Assembly (NCBI GenBank): GCA_963930645.1
Contig: CAWVNO010001215.1
Coordinates: 310,001 to 374,000, forward strand
Length of the DNA: 64,000 nucleotides
Reading direction: 5' to 3'
From: Salticus scenicus
Lineage: Eukaryota; Arthropoda; Arachnida; Araneae; Salticidae
The notes under the pieces were generated by a model. That model searched no databases, was not told the DNA's origin, and worked only from the letters and a program-made list of their open reading frames with translations. The position numbers and the translations under genes are program-made. Positions 10,525 through 23,911 of this stretch are shown here, in pieces. Each line of letters begins with the position of its first letter. Position 1 is the first letter of the stretch.

Positions 10525-12676
10525 GCTTTTGAAAAAAATTCTGTGAAAATCGCAAAAATTTTGGGTATCGAAATCGGGCAAAGTCTCCATAAAAGGGCTC
10601 TCCTGGCCAAATGGTTTAACTTTGGCAGGTCCCTGCTGTTCTGTTATGAAACTAGAATATCTTTTGCAGATTCTGGAAGTGATTGCGATCGCAAAGCTCT
10701 ATTAGTTGCTTTGGAATCGACTTTTGAAAATGAGAGGGCGTAAAATTCGCCCAAAAAATTTGGCAACGATATTGAGCACATGCCTTCATAAAAGGGCTCT
10801 CCTGGCCAAATGGTTTAACTTTGGCAGGTCCCTGCTGTTCTGTTATGAAAGTAGACTTCGTGGGGCAGATTCTGGAAGTGATTGCGATCGCAAAGCTCTA
10901 TTAGTTGCTTTGGAATCGGCTTTTGAAAAAAATTCTGTGAAAGTCGCAAAAATTTTGGGTATCGAAATCGGGCAAAGTCTCCATTAAAGGGCTCTCCTGG
11001 CCAAATGGTTTAACTTTGGCAGGTCCCTGCTGTTCTGTTATGAAACTAGAATATCTTTTGCAGATTCTGGAAGTGATTGCGATCGCAAAGCTCTATTAGT
11101 TGCTTTGGAATCGACTTTTGAAAATGAGAGGGCGTAAAATTCGCCCAAAAAATTTGGCGACGATATTGAGCACATGCCTTCATAAAAGGGCTCTCCTGGC
11201 CAAATGGTTTAACTTTGGCAGGTCCCTGCTGTTCTGTTATGAAAGTAGACTTCGTGGGGCAGATTCTGGAAGTGATTGCGATCGCAAAGCTCTATTAGTT
11301 GCTTTGGAATCGGCTTTTGAAAAAAATTCTGTGAAAATCGCAAAAATTTTGGGTATCGAAATCGGGCAAAGTCTCCATAAAAGGGCTCTCCTGGCCAAAT
11401 GGTTTAACTTTGGCACGGTCCCTGCTGTTCTGTTATGAAACTAGAATATCTTTTGCAGATTCTGGAAGTGATTGCGATCGCAAAGCTCTATTAGTTGCTT
11501 TGGAATCGACTTTTGAAAATGAGAGGGCGTAAAATTCGCCCAAAAAATTTGGCGACGATATTGAGCACATGCCTTCATAAAAGGGCTCTCCTGGCCAAAT
11601 GGTTTAACTTTGGCAGGTCCCAGCTGTTCTGTTATGAAAGTAGACTTCGTGGGGCAGATTCTGGAAGTGATTGCGATCGCAAAGCTCTATTAGTTGCTTT
11701 GGAATCGGCTTTTGAAAAAAATTCTGTGAAAATCGCAAAAATTTTGGGTATCGAAATCGGGCAAAGTCTCCATAAAAGGGCTCTCCTGGCCAAATGGTTT
11801 AACTTTGGCAGGTCCCTGCTGTTCTGTTATGAAACTAGAATATCTTTTGCAGATTCTGGAAGTGATTGCGATCGCAAAGCTCTATTAGTTGCTTTGGAAT
11901 CGACTTTTGAAAATGAGAGGGCGTAAAATTCGCCCAAAAAATTTGGCGACGATATTGAGCACATGCCTTCATAAAAGGGCTCTCCTGGCCAAATGGTTTA
12001 ACTTTGGCAGGTCCCTGCTGTTCTGTTATGAAAGTAGACTTCGTGGGGCAGATTCTGGAAGTGATTGCGATCGCAAAGCTCTATTAGTTGCTTTGGAATC
12101 GGCTTTTGAAAAAAATTCTGTGAAAATCGCAAAAATTTTGGGTATCGAAATCGGGCAAAGTCTCCATAAAAGGGCTCTCTTGGCCAAATGGTTTAACTTT
12201 GGCAGTTCCCTGCTGTTCTGTTATGAAAGTAGACTTCGTGGGGCAGATTCTGGAAGTGATTGCGATCGAAAAGCTCTATTAGTTGCTTTGGAATCGGCTT
12301 TTGAAAAAAATTCTGTGAAAATCGCAAAAATTTTGGGTATCGAAATCGGGCAAAGTCTCCATAAAAGGGCTCTCCTGGCCAAATGGTTTAACTTTGGCAG
12401 GTCCCTGCTGTTCTGTTATGAAACTAGAATATCTTTTGCAGATTCTGGAAGTGATTGCGATCGCAAAGCTCTATTAGTTGCTTTGGAATAGACTTTTGAA
12501 AATGAGAGGGCGTAAAATTCGCCCAAAAAATTTGGCGACGATATTGAGCACATGCCTTCATAAAAGGGCTCTCCTGGCCAAATGGTTTAACTTTGGCAGG
12601 TCCCTGCTGTTCTGTTATGAAAGTAGACTTCGTGGGGCAGATTCTGGAAGTGATTGCGATCGCAAAGCTCTGTTAG
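10312..12676 (+). repeat. Block duplication D2, copy 1
   Basis: Matches 15439-17802 at an offset of about 5126 bp. Shared markers are GCAACG at 10765, the 1-bp insertion GCACGGTCC near 11415, a doubled B half-unit after 11889, and C to A at 12490 followed by an A/B hybrid half-unit. Private here: GTCCCAGCTG near 11622, GTTCCC near 12205 and the octamer loss at 12269. Confidence 0.9.
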
Positions 12677-13858
12677 TTGCTTTGGAATCGACTTTTGAAA
12701 ATGAGAGGGCGTAAAATTCACCCAAAAAATTTGGCGACGATATTGAGCACATGCCTTCATAAAAGGGCTCTCCTGGCCAAATGGTTTAACTTTGGCAGGT
12801 CCCTGCTGTTCTGTTATGAAAGTAGACTTCGTGGGGCAGATTCTGGAAGTGATTGCGATCGCAAAGCTCTATTAGTTGCTTTGGAATCGGCTTTTGAAAA
12901 AAATTCTGTGAAAATCGCAAAAATTTTGGGTATCGAAATCGGGCAAAGTCTCCATAAAAGGGCTCTCCTGGCCAAATGGTTAAACTTTGGCAGGTCCCTG
13001 CTGTTCTGTTATGAAACTAGAATATCTTTTGCAGATTCTGGAAGTGATTGCGATCGCAAAGCTCTATTAGTTGCTTTGGAATGGACTTTTGAAAATGAGA
13101 GGGCGTAAAATTCGCCCAAAAAATTTGGCGACGATATTGAGCACATGCCTTCATAAAAGGGCTCTCCTGGCCAAATGGTTTAACTTTGGCAGGTCCCTGC
13201 TGTTCTGTTATGAAAGTAGACTTCGTGGGGCAGATTCTGGAAGTGATTGCGATCGCAAAGCTCTATTAGTTGCTTTGGAATCGGCTTTTGAAAAAAATTC
13301 TGTGAAAATCGCAAAAATTTTGGGTATCGAAATCGGGCAAAGTCTCCATAAAAGGGCTCTCCTGGCCAAATGGTTTAACTTTGGCAGGTCCCTGCTGTTC
13401 TGTTATGAAACTAGAATATCTTTTGCAGATTCTGGAAGTGATTGCGATCGCAAAGCTCTATTAGTTGCTTTGGAATCGACTTTTGAAAATGAGAGGGCGT
13501 AAAATTCGCCCAAAAAATTTGGCAACGATATTGAGCACATGCCTTCATAAAAGGGCTCTCCTGGCCAAATGGTTTAACTTTGGCAGGTCCCTGCTGTTCT
13601 GTTATGAAAGTAGACTTCGTGGGGCAGATTCTGGAAGTGATTGCGATCGCAAAGCTCTATTAGTTGCTTTGGAATCGGCTTTTGAAAAAAATTCTGTGAA
13701 AATCGCAAAAATTTTGGGTATCGAAATCGGGCAAAGTCTCCATAAAAGGGCTCTCCTGGCCAAATGGTTTAACTTTGGCAGGTCCCTGCTGTTCTGTTAT
13801 GAAACTAGAATATCTTTTGCAGATTCTGGAAGTGATTGCGATCGCAAAGCTCTATTAG

Positions 13859-14057
13859 TTGCTTTGGAATCGACTTTTGAAAATGAGAGGGCGTAAAATT
13901 CGCCCAAAAAATTTGGCGACGATATTGAGCACATGCCTTCATAAAAGGGCTCTCCTGGCCAAATGGTTTAACTTTGGCAGGTCCCTGCTGTTCTGTTATG
14001 AAACTAGAATATCTTTTGCAGATTCTGGAAGTGATTGCGATCGCAAAGCTCTATTAG
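13859..14057 (+). repeat. A-A junction: one B half-unit missing
   Basis: A is followed directly by A (GAAACTAG after GAAACTAG at 199-bp spacing), the only clean B deletion through P that I saw. Other 199-bp steps are A/B hybrids. Confidence 0.85.
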
Positions 14058-15438
14058 TTGCTTTGGAATCGACTTTTGAAAATGAGAGGGCGTAAAATTC
14101 GCCCAAAAAATTTGGCGACGATATTGAGCACATGCCTTCATAAAAGGGCTCTCCTGGCCAAATGGTTTAACTTTGGCAGGTCCCTGCTGTTCTGTTATGA
14201 AAGTAGACTTCGTGGGGCAGATTCTGGAAGTGATTGCGATCGCAAAGCTCTATTAGTTGCTTTGGAATCGGCTTTTGAAAAAAATTCTGTGAAAATCGCA
14301 AAAATTTTGGGTATCGAAATCGGGCAAAGTCTCCATAAAAGGGCTCTCCTGGCCAAATGGTTTAACTTTGGCAGGTCCCTGCTGTTCTGTTATGAAACTA
14401 GAATATCTTTTGCAGATTCTGGAAGTGATTGCGATCGCAAAGCTCTATTAGTTGCTTTGGAATCGACTTTTGAAAATGAGAGGGCGTAAAATTCGCCCAA
14501 AAAATTTGGCAACGATATTGAGCACATGCCTTCATAAAAGGGCTCTCCTGGCCAAATGGTTTAACTTTGGCAGGTCCCTGCTGTTCTGTTATGAAAGTAG
14601 ACTTCGTGGGGCAGATTCTGGAAGTGATTGCGATCGCAAAGCTCTATTAGTTGCTTTGGAATCGGCTTTTGAAAAAAATTCTGTGAAAATCGCAAAAATT
14701 TTGGGTATCGAAATCGGGCAAAGTCTCCATAAAAGGGCTCTCCTGGCCAAATGGTTTAACTTTGGCAGGTCCCTGCTGTTCTGTTATGAAACTAGAATAT
14801 CTTTTGCAGATTCTGGAAGTGATTGCGATCGCAAAGCTCTATTAGTTGCTTTGGAATCGACTTTTGAAAATGAGAGGGCGTAAAATTCGCCCAAAAAATT
14901 TGGCGACGATATTGAGCACATGCCTTCATAAAAGGGCTCTCCTGGCCAAATGGTTTAACTTTGGCAGGTCCCTGCTGTTCTGTTATGAAAGTAGACTTCG
15001 TGGGGCAGATTCTGGAAGTGATTGCGATCGCAAAGCTCTATTAGTTGCTTTGGAATCGACTTTTGAAAATGAGAGGGCGTAAAATTCGCCCAAAAAATTT
15101 GGCGACGATATTGAGCACATGCCTTCATAAAAGGGCTCTCCTGGCCAAATGGTTTAACTTTGGCAGGTCCCTGCTGTTCTGTTATGAAAGTAGACTTCGT
15201 GGGGCAGATTCTGGAAGTGATTGCGATCGCAAAGCTCTATTAGTTGCTTTGGAATCGGCTTTTGAAAAAAATTCTGTGAAAATCGCAAAAATTTTGGGTA
15301 TCGAAATCGGGCAAAGTCTCCATAAAAGGGCTCTCCTGGCCAAATGGTTTAACTTTCGCAGGTCCCTGCTGTTCTGTTATGAAACTAGAATATCTTTTGC
15401 AGATTCTGGAAGTGATTGCGATCGCAAAGCTCTATTAG

Positions 15439-17802
15439 TTGCTTTGGAATCGACTTTTGAAAATGAGAGGGCGTAAAATTCGCCCAAAAAATTTGGCGAC
15501 GATATTGAGCACATGCCTTCATAAAAGGGCTCTCCTGGCCAAATGGTTTAACTTTGGCAGGTCCCTGCTGTTCTGTTATGAAGTAGACTTCGTGGGGCAG
15601 ATTCTGGAAGTGATTGCGATCGCAAAGCTCTATTAGTTGCTTTGGAATCGGCTTTTGAAAAAAATTCTGTGAAAATCGCAAAAATTTTGGGTATCGAAAT
15701 CGGGCAAAGTCTCCATAAAAGGGCTCTCCTGACCAAATGGTTTAACTTTGGCAGGTCCCTGCTGTTCTGTTATGAAACTAGAATATCTTTTGCAGATTCT
15801 GGAAGTGATTGCGATCGCAAAGCTCTATTAGTTGCTTTGGAATCGACTTTTGAAAATGAGAGGGCGTAAAATTCGCCCAAAAAATTTGGCAACGATATTG
15901 AGCACATGCCTTCATAAAAGGGCTCTCCTGGCCAAATGGTTTAACTTTGGCAGGTCCCTGCTGTTCTGTTATGAAAGTAGACTTCGTGGGGCAGATTCTG
16001 GAAGTGATTGCGATCGCAAAGCTCTATTAGTTGCTTTGGAATCGGCTTTTGAAAAAAATTCTGTGAAAATCGCAAAAATTTTGGGTATCGAAATCGGGCA
16101 AAGTCTCCATAAAAGGGCTCTCCTGGCCAAATGGTTTAACTTTGGCAGGTCCCTGCTGTTCTGTTATGAAACTAGAATATCTTTTGCAGATTCTGGAAGT
16201 GATTGCGATCGCAAAGCTCTATTAGTTGCTTTGGAATCGACTTTTGAAAATGAGAGGGCGTAAAATTCGCCCAAAAAATTTGGCGACGATATTGAGCACA
16301 TGCCTTCATAAAAGGGCTCTCCTGGCCAAATGGTTTAACTTTGGCAGGTCCCTGCTGTTCTGTTATGAAAGTAGACTTCGTGGGGCAGATTCTGGAAGTG
16401 ATTGCGATCGCAAAGCTCTATTAGTTGCTTTGGAATCGGCTTTTGAAAAAAATTCTGTGAAAATCGCAAAAATTTTGGGTATCGAAATCGGGCAAAGTCT
16501 CCATAAAAGGGCTCTCCTGGCCAAATGGTTTAACTTTGGCACGGTCCCTGCTGTTCTGTTATGAAACTAGAATATCTTTTGCAGATTCTGGAAGTGATTG
16601 CGATCGCAAAGCTCTATTAGTTGCTTTGGAATCGACTTTTGAAAATGAGAGGGCGTAAAATTCGCCCAAAAAATTTGGCGACGATATTGAGCACATGCCT
16701 TCATAAAAGGGCTCTCCTGGCCAAATGGTTTAACTTTGGCAGGTCCCTGCTGTTCTGTTATGAAAGTAGACTTCGTGGGGCAGATTCTGGAAGTGATTGC
16801 GATCGCAAAGCTCTATTAGTTGCTTTGGAATCGGCTTTTGAAAAAAATTCTGTGAAAATCGCAAAAATTTTGGGTATCGAAATCGGGCAAAGTCTCCATA
16901 AAAGGGCTCTCCTGGCCAAATGGTTTAACTTTGGCAGGTCCCTGCTGTTCTGTTATGAAACTAGAATATCTTTTGCAGATTCTGGAAGTGATTGCGATCG
17001 CAAAGCTCTATTAGTTGCTTTGGAATCGACTTTTGAAAATGAGAGGGCGTAAAATTCGCCCAAAAAATTTGGCGACGATATTGAGCACATGCCTTCATAA
17101 AAGGGCTCTCCTGGCCAAATGGTTTAACTTTGGCAGGTCCCTGCTGTTCTGTTATGAAAGTAGACTTCGTGGGGCAGATTCTGGAAGTGATTGCGATCGC
17201 AAAGCTCTATTAGTTGCTTTGGAATCGGCTTTTGAAAAAAATTCTGTGAAAATCGCAAAAATTTTGGGTATCGAAATCGGGCAAAGTCTCCATAAAAGGG
17301 CTCTCTTGGCCAAATGGTTTAACTTTGGCAGGTCCCTGCTGTTCTGTTATGAAAGTAGACTTCGTGGGGCAGATTCTGGAAGTGATTGCGATCGCAAAGC
17401 TCTATTAGTTGCTTTGGAATCGGCTTTTGAAAAAAATTCTGTGAAAATCGCAAAAATTTTGGGTATCGAAATCGGGCAAAGTCTCCATAAAAGGGCTCTC
17501 CTGGCCAAATGGTTTAACTTTGGCAGGTCCCTGCTGTTCTGTTATGAAACTAGAATATCTTTTGCAGATTCTGGAAGTGATTGCGATCGCAAAGCTCTAT
17601 TAGTTGCTTTGGAATAGACTTTTGAAAATGAGAGGGCGTAAAATTCGCCCAAAAAATTTGGCGACGATATTGAGCACATGCCTTCATAAAAGGGCTCTCC
17701 TGGCCAAATGGCTTAACTTTGGCAGGTCCCTGCTGTTCTGTTATGAAAGTAGACTTCGTGGGGCAGATTCTGGAAGTGATTGCGATCGCAAAGCTCTATT
17801 AG
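15439..17802 (+). repeat. Block duplication D2, copy 2
   Basis: Carries the same markers as 10312-12676: GCAACG at 15891, the insertion near 16541, the doubled B half-unit after 17015, and C to A at 17616. Private here are a 1-bp deletion (TATGAAGTAG) near 15580 and CTGACC near 15731. Confidence 0.9.
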
Positions 17803-18983
17803 TTGCTTTGGAATCGACTTTTGAAAATGAGAGGGCGTAAAATTCGCCCAAAAAATTTGGCGACGATATTGAGCACATGCCTTCATAAAAGGGCTCTCCT
17901 GGCCAAATGGTTTAACTTTGGCAGGTCCCTGCTGTTCTGTTATGAAGTAGACTTCGTGGGGCAGATTCTGGAAGTGATTGCGATCGCAAAGCTCTATTAG
18001 TTGCTTTGGAATCGGCTTTTGAAAAAAATTCTGTGAAAATCGCAAAAATTTTGGGTATCGAAATCGGGCAAAGTCTCCATAAAAGGGCTCTCGTGGCCAA
18101 ATGGTTTAACTTTGGCAGGTCCCTGCTGTTCTGTTATGAAACTAGAATATCTTTTGCAGATTCTGGAAGTGATTGCGATCGCAAAGCTCTATTAGTTGCT
18201 TTGGAATCGACTTTTGAAAATGAGAGGGCGTAAAATTCGCCCAAAAAATTTGGCGACGATATTGAGCACATGCCTTCATAAAAGGGCTCTCCTGGCCAAA
18301 TGGTTTAACTTTGGCAGGTCCCTGCTGTTCTGTTATGAAAGTAGACTTCGTGGGGCAGATTCTGGAAGTGATTGCGATCGCAAAGCTCTATTAGTTGCTT
18401 TGGAATCGGCTTTTGAAAAAAATTCTGCGAAAATCGCAAAAATTTTGGGTATCGAAATCGGGCAAAGTCTCCATAAAAGGGCTCTCCTGGCCAAATGGTT
18501 TAACTTTGGCAGGTCCCTGCTGTTCTGTTATGAAACTAGAATATCTTTTGCAGATTCTGGAAGTGATTGCGATCGCAAAGCTCTATTAGTTGCTTTGGAA
18601 TCGACTTTTGAAAATGAGAGGGCGTAAAATTCGCCCAAAAAATTTGGCGACGATGTTGAGCACATGCCTTCATAAAAGGGCTCTCCTGGCCAAATGGTTT
18701 AACTTTGGCAGGTCCCTGCTGTTCTGTTATGAAAGTAGACTTCGTGGGGCAGATTCTGGAAGTGATTGCGATCGCAAAGCTCTATTAGTTGCTTTGGAAT
18801 CGGCTTTTGAAAAAAATTCTGTGAAAATCGCAAAAATTTTGGGTATCGAAATCGGGCAAAGTCTCCATAAAAGGGCTCTCCTGGCCAAATGGTTTAACTT
18901 TGGCAGGTCCCTGCTGTTCTGTTATGAAACTAGAATATCTTTTGCAGATTCTGGAAGTGATTGCGATCGCAAAGCTCTATTAG
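17803..18983 (+). repeat. Marked three-dimer block D3, copy 1 of 5
   Basis: Identified by four changes in fixed order over 710 bp: a 1-bp deletion giving TATGAAGTAG (near 17946), CTCGTGG (18093), CTGCGAAA (18428) and GATGTTGAG (18655). Confidence 0.92.
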
Positions 18984-20164
18984 TTGCTTTGGAATCGACT
19001 TTTGAAAATGAGAGGGCGTAAAATTCGCCCAAAAAATTTGGCGACGATATTGAGCACATGCCTTCATAAAAGGGCTCTCCTGGCCAAATGGTTTAACTTT
19101 GGCAGGTCCCTGCTGTTCTGTTATGAAAGTAGACTTCGTGGGGCAGATTCTGGAAGTGATTGCGATCGCAAAGCTCTATTAGTTGCTTTGGAATCGGCTT
19201 TTGAAAAAAATTCTGTGAAAATCGCAAAAATTTTGGGTATCGAAATCGGGCAAAGTCTCCATAAAAGGGCTCTCCTGGCCAAATGGTTTAACTTTGGCAG
19301 GTCCCTGCTGTTCTGTTATGAAACTAGAATATCTTTTGCAGATTCTGGAAGTGATTGCGATCGCAAAGCTCTATTAGTTGCTTTGGAATCGACTTTTTAA
19401 AATGAGAGGGCGTAAAATTCGCCCAAAAAATTTGGCGACGATATTGAGCACATGCCTTCATAAAAGGGCTCTCCTGGCCAAATGGTTTAACTTTGGCAGG
19501 TCCCTGCTGTTCTGTTATGAAAGTAGACTTCGTGGGGCAGATTCTGGAAGTGATTGCGATCGCAAAGCTCTATTAGTTGCTTTGGAATCGGCTTTTGAAA
19601 AAAATTCTGTGAAAATCGCAAAAATTTTGGGTATCGAAATCGGGCAAAGTCTCCATAAAAGGGCTCTCCTGGCCAAATGGTTTAACTTTGGCAGGTCCCT
19701 GCTGTTCTGTTATGAAACTAGAATATCTTTTGCAGATTCTGGAAGTGATTGCGATCGCAAAGCTCTATTAGTTGCTTTGGAATCGACTTTTGAAAATGAG
19801 AGGGCGTAAAATTCGCCCAAAAAATTTGGCGACGATATTGAGCACATGCCTTCATAAAAGGGCTCTCCTGGCCAAATGGTTTAACTTTGGCAGGTCCCTG
19901 CTGTTCTGTTATGAAAGTAGACTTCGTGGGGCAGATTCTGGAAGTGATTGCGATCGCAAAGCTCTATTAGTTGCTTTGGAATCGGCTTTTGAAAAAAATT
20001 CTGTAAACATCGCAAAATTTTGGGTATCGAAATCGGGCAAAGTCTCCATAAAAGGGCTCTCCTGGCCAAATGGTTTAACTTTGGCAGGTCCCTGCTGTTC
20101 TGTTATGAAACTAGAATATCTTTTGCAGATTCTGGAAGTGATTGCGATCGCAAAGCTCTATTAG

Positions 20165-20600
20165 TTGCTTTGGAATCGACTTTTGAAAATGAGAGGGCGT
20201 AAAATTCGCCCAAAAAATTTGGCGACGATATTGAGCACATGCCTTCATAAAAGGGCTCTCCTGGCCAAATGGTTTAACTTTGGCAGGTCCCTGCTGTTCT
20301 GTTATGAAAGTAGACTTCGTGGGGCAGATTCTGGAAGTGATTGCGATCGCAAAGCTCTATTAGTTGCTTTGGAATAGACTTTTGAAAATGAGAGGGCGTA
20401 AAATTCGCCCAAAAAATTTGGCGACGATATTGAGCACATGCCTTCATAAAAGGGCTCTCCTGGCCAAATGGTTTAACTTTGGCAGGTCCCTGCTGTTCTG
20501 TTATGAAAGTAGACTTCGTGGGGCAGATTCTGGAAGTGATTGCGATCGCAAAGCTCTATTAGTTGCTTTGGAATCGACTTTTGAAAATGAGAGGGCGTAA
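20165..20600 (+). repeat. Two consecutive A/B hybrid half-units
   Basis: Two 199-bp half-units in a row carry the B short cassette (GTAGACTTCGTGGG) before Q and the A long cassette (GAGAGGGCG) after it, so type switches inside Q. The first carries the C to A marker at 20376. Similar single hybrids sit near 206, 4540, 6118, 12620, 14990, 17745 and 22280. Confidence 0.88.
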
Positions 20601-20956
20601 AATTCGCCCAAAAAATTTGGCGACGATATTGAGCACATGCCTTCATAAAAGGGCTCTCCTGGCCAAATGGTTTAACTTTGGCAGGTCCCTGCTGTTCTGT
20701 TATGAAAGTAGACTTCGTGGGGCAGATTCTGGAAGTGATTGCGATCGCAAAGCTCTATTAGTTGCTTTGGAATCGGCTTTTGAAAAAAATTCTGTGAAAA
20801 TCGCAAAAATTTTGGGTATCGAAATCGGGCAAAGTCTCCATAAAAGGGCTCTCCTGGCCAAATGGTTTAACTTTGGCAGGTCCCTGCTGTTCTGTTATGA
20901 AACTAGAATATCTTTTGCAGATTCTGGAAGTGATTGCGATCGCAAAGCTCTATTAG

Positions 20957-22137
20957 TTGCTTTGGAATCGACTTTTGAAAATGAGAGGGCGTAAAATTCG
21001 CCCAAAAAATTTGGCGACGATATTGAGCACATGCCTTCATAAAAGGGCTCTCCTGGCCAAATGGTTTAACTTTGGCAGGTCCCTGCTGTTCTGTTATGAA
21101 GTAGACTTCGTGGGGCAGATTCTGGAAGTGATTGCGATCGCAAAGCTCTATTAGTTGCTTTGGAATCGGCTTTTGAAAAAAATTCTGTGAAAATCGCAAA
21201 AATTTTGGGTATCGAAATCGGGCAAAGTCTCCATAAAAGGGCTCTCGTGGCCAAATGGTTTAACTTTGGCAGGTCCCTGCTGTTCTGTTATGAAACTAGA
21301 ATATCTTTTGCAGATTCTGGAAGTGATTGCGATCGCAAAGCTCTATTAGTTGCTTTGGAATCGACTTTTGAAAATGAGAGGGCGTAAAATTCGCCCAAAA
21401 AATTTGGCGACGATATTGAGCACATGCCTTCATAAAAGGGCTCTCCTGGCCAAATGGTTTAACTTTGGCAGGTCCCTGCTGTTCTGTTATGAAAGTAGAC
21501 TTCGTGGGGCAGATTCTGGAAGTGATTGCGATCGCAAAGCTCTATTAGTTGCTTTGGAATCGGCTTTTGAAAAAAATTCTGCGAAAATCGCAAAAATTTT
21601 GGGTATCGAAATCGGGCAAAGTCTCCATAAAAGGGCTCTCCTGGCCAAATGGTTTAACTTTGGCAGGTCCCTGCTGTTCTGTTATGAAACTAGAATATCT
21701 TTTGCAGATTCTGGAAGTGATTGCGATCGCAAAGCTCTATTAGTTGCTTTGGAATCGACTTTTGAAAATGAGAGGGCGTAAAATTCGCCCAAAAAATTTG
21801 GCGACGATGTTGAGCACATGCCTTCATAAAAGGGCTCTCCTGGCCAAATGGTTTAACTTTGGCAGGTCCCTGCTGTTCTGTTATGAAAGTAGACTTCGTG
21901 GGGCAGATTCTGGAAGTGATTGCGATCGCAAAGCTCTATTAGTTGCTTTGGAATCGGCTTTTGAAAAAAATTCTGTGAAAATCGCAAAAATTTTGGGTAT
22001 CGAAATCGGGCAAAGTCTCCATAAAAGGGCTCTCCTGGCCAAATGGTTTAACTTTGGCAGGTCCCTGCTGTTCTGTTATGAAACTAGAATATCTTTTGCA
22101 GATTCTGGAAGTGATTGCGATCGCAAAGCTCTATTAG
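20957..22137 (+). repeat. Marked three-dimer block D3, copy 2 of 5
   Basis: Same four ordered changes, with GATGTTG at 21809. Offset 3154 bp from copy 1. Confidence 0.92.
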
Positions 22138-22730
22138 TTGCTTTGGAATCGACTTTTGAAAATGAGAGGGCGTAAAATTCGCCCAAAAAATTTGGCGACG
22201 ATATTGAGCACATGCCTTCATAAAAGGGCTCTCCTGGCCAAATGGTTTAACTTTGGCAGGTCCCTGCTGTTCTGTTATGAAAGTAGACTTCGTGGGGCAG
22301 ATTCTGGAAGTGATTGCGATCGCAAAGCTCTATTAGTTGCTTTGGAATCGACTTTTGAAAATGAGAGGGCGTAAAATTCGCCCAAAAAATTTGGCGACGA
22401 TATTGAGCACATGCCTTCATAAAAGGGCTCTCCTGGCCAAATGGTTTAACTTTGGCAGGTCCCTGCTGTTCTGTTATGAAAGTAGACTTCGTGGGGCAGA
22501 TTCTGGAAGTGATTGCGATCGCAAAGCTCTATTAGTTGCTTTGGAATCGGCTTTTGAAAAAAATTCTGTGAAAATCGCAAAAATTTTGGGTATCGAAATC
22601 GGGCAAAGTCTCCATAAAAGGGCTCTCCTGGCCAAATGGTTTAACTTTGGCAGGTCCCTGCTGTTCTGTTATGAAACTAGAATATCTTTTGCAGATTCTG
22701 GAAGTGATTGCGATCGCAAAGCTCTATTAG

Positions 22731-23911
22731 TTGCTTTGGAATCGACTTTTGAAAATGAGAGGGCGTAAAATTCGCCCAAAAAATTTGGCGACGATATTGA
22801 GCACATGCCTTCATAAAAGGGCTCTCCTGGCCAAATGGTTTAACTTTGGCAGGTCACTGCTGTTCTGTTATGAAGTAGACTTCGTGGGGCAGATTCTGGA
22901 AGTGATTGCGATCGCAAAGCTCTATTAGTTGCTTTGGAATCGGCTTTTGAAAAAAATTCTGTGAAAATCGCAAAAATTTTGGGTATCGAAATCGGGCAAA
23001 GTCTCCATAAAAGGGCTCTCGTGGCCAAATGGTTTAACTTTGGCAGGTCCCTGCTGTTCTGTTATGAAACTAGAATATCTTTTGCAGATTCTGGAAGTGA
23101 TTGCGATCGCAAAGCTCTATTAGTTGCTTTGGAATCGACTTTTGAAAATGAGAGGGCGTAAAATTCGCCCAAAAAATTTGGCGACGATATTGAGCACATG
23201 CCTTCATAAAAGGGCTCTCCTGGCCAAATGGTTTAACTTTGGCAGGTCCCTGCTGTTCTGTTATGAAAGTAGACTTCGTGGGGCAGATTCTGGAAGTGAT
23301 TGCGATCGCAAAGCTCTATTAGTTGCTTTGGAATCGGCTTTTGAAAAAAATTCTGCGAAAATCGCAAAAATTTTGGGTATCGAAATCGGGCAAAGTCTCC
23401 ATAAAAGGGCTCTCCTGGCCAAATGGTTTAACTTTGGCAGGTCCCTGCTGTTCTGTTATGAAACTAGAATATCTTTTGCAGATTCTGGAAGTGATTGCGA
23501 TCGCAAAGCTCTATTAGTTGCTTTGGAATCGACTTTTGAAAATGAGAGGGCGTAAAATTCGCCCAAAAAATTTGGCGACGATGTTGAGCACATGCCTTCA
23601 TAAAAGGGCTCTCCTGGCCAAATGGTTTAACTTTGGCAGGTCCCTGCTGTTCTGTTATGAAAGTAGACTTCGTGGGGCAGATTCTGGAAGTGATTGCGAT
23701 CGCAAAGCTCTATTAGTTGCTTTGGAATCGGCTTTTGAAAAAAATTCTGTGAAAATCGCAAAAATTTTGGGTATCGAAATCGGGCAAAGTCTCCATAAAA
23801 GGGCTCTCCTGGCCAAATGGTTTAACTTTGGCAGGTCCCTGCTGTTCTGTTATGAAACTAGAATATCTTTTGCAGATTCTGGAAGTGATTGCGATCGCAA
23901 AGCTCTATTAG
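22731..23911 (+). repeat. Marked three-dimer block D3, copy 3 of 5
   Basis: Same four ordered changes, with GATGTTG at 23583. Offset 1774 bp from copy 2, equal to four dimers plus one half-unit within 1 bp. Private CAGGTCACTG near 22856. Confidence 0.92.
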
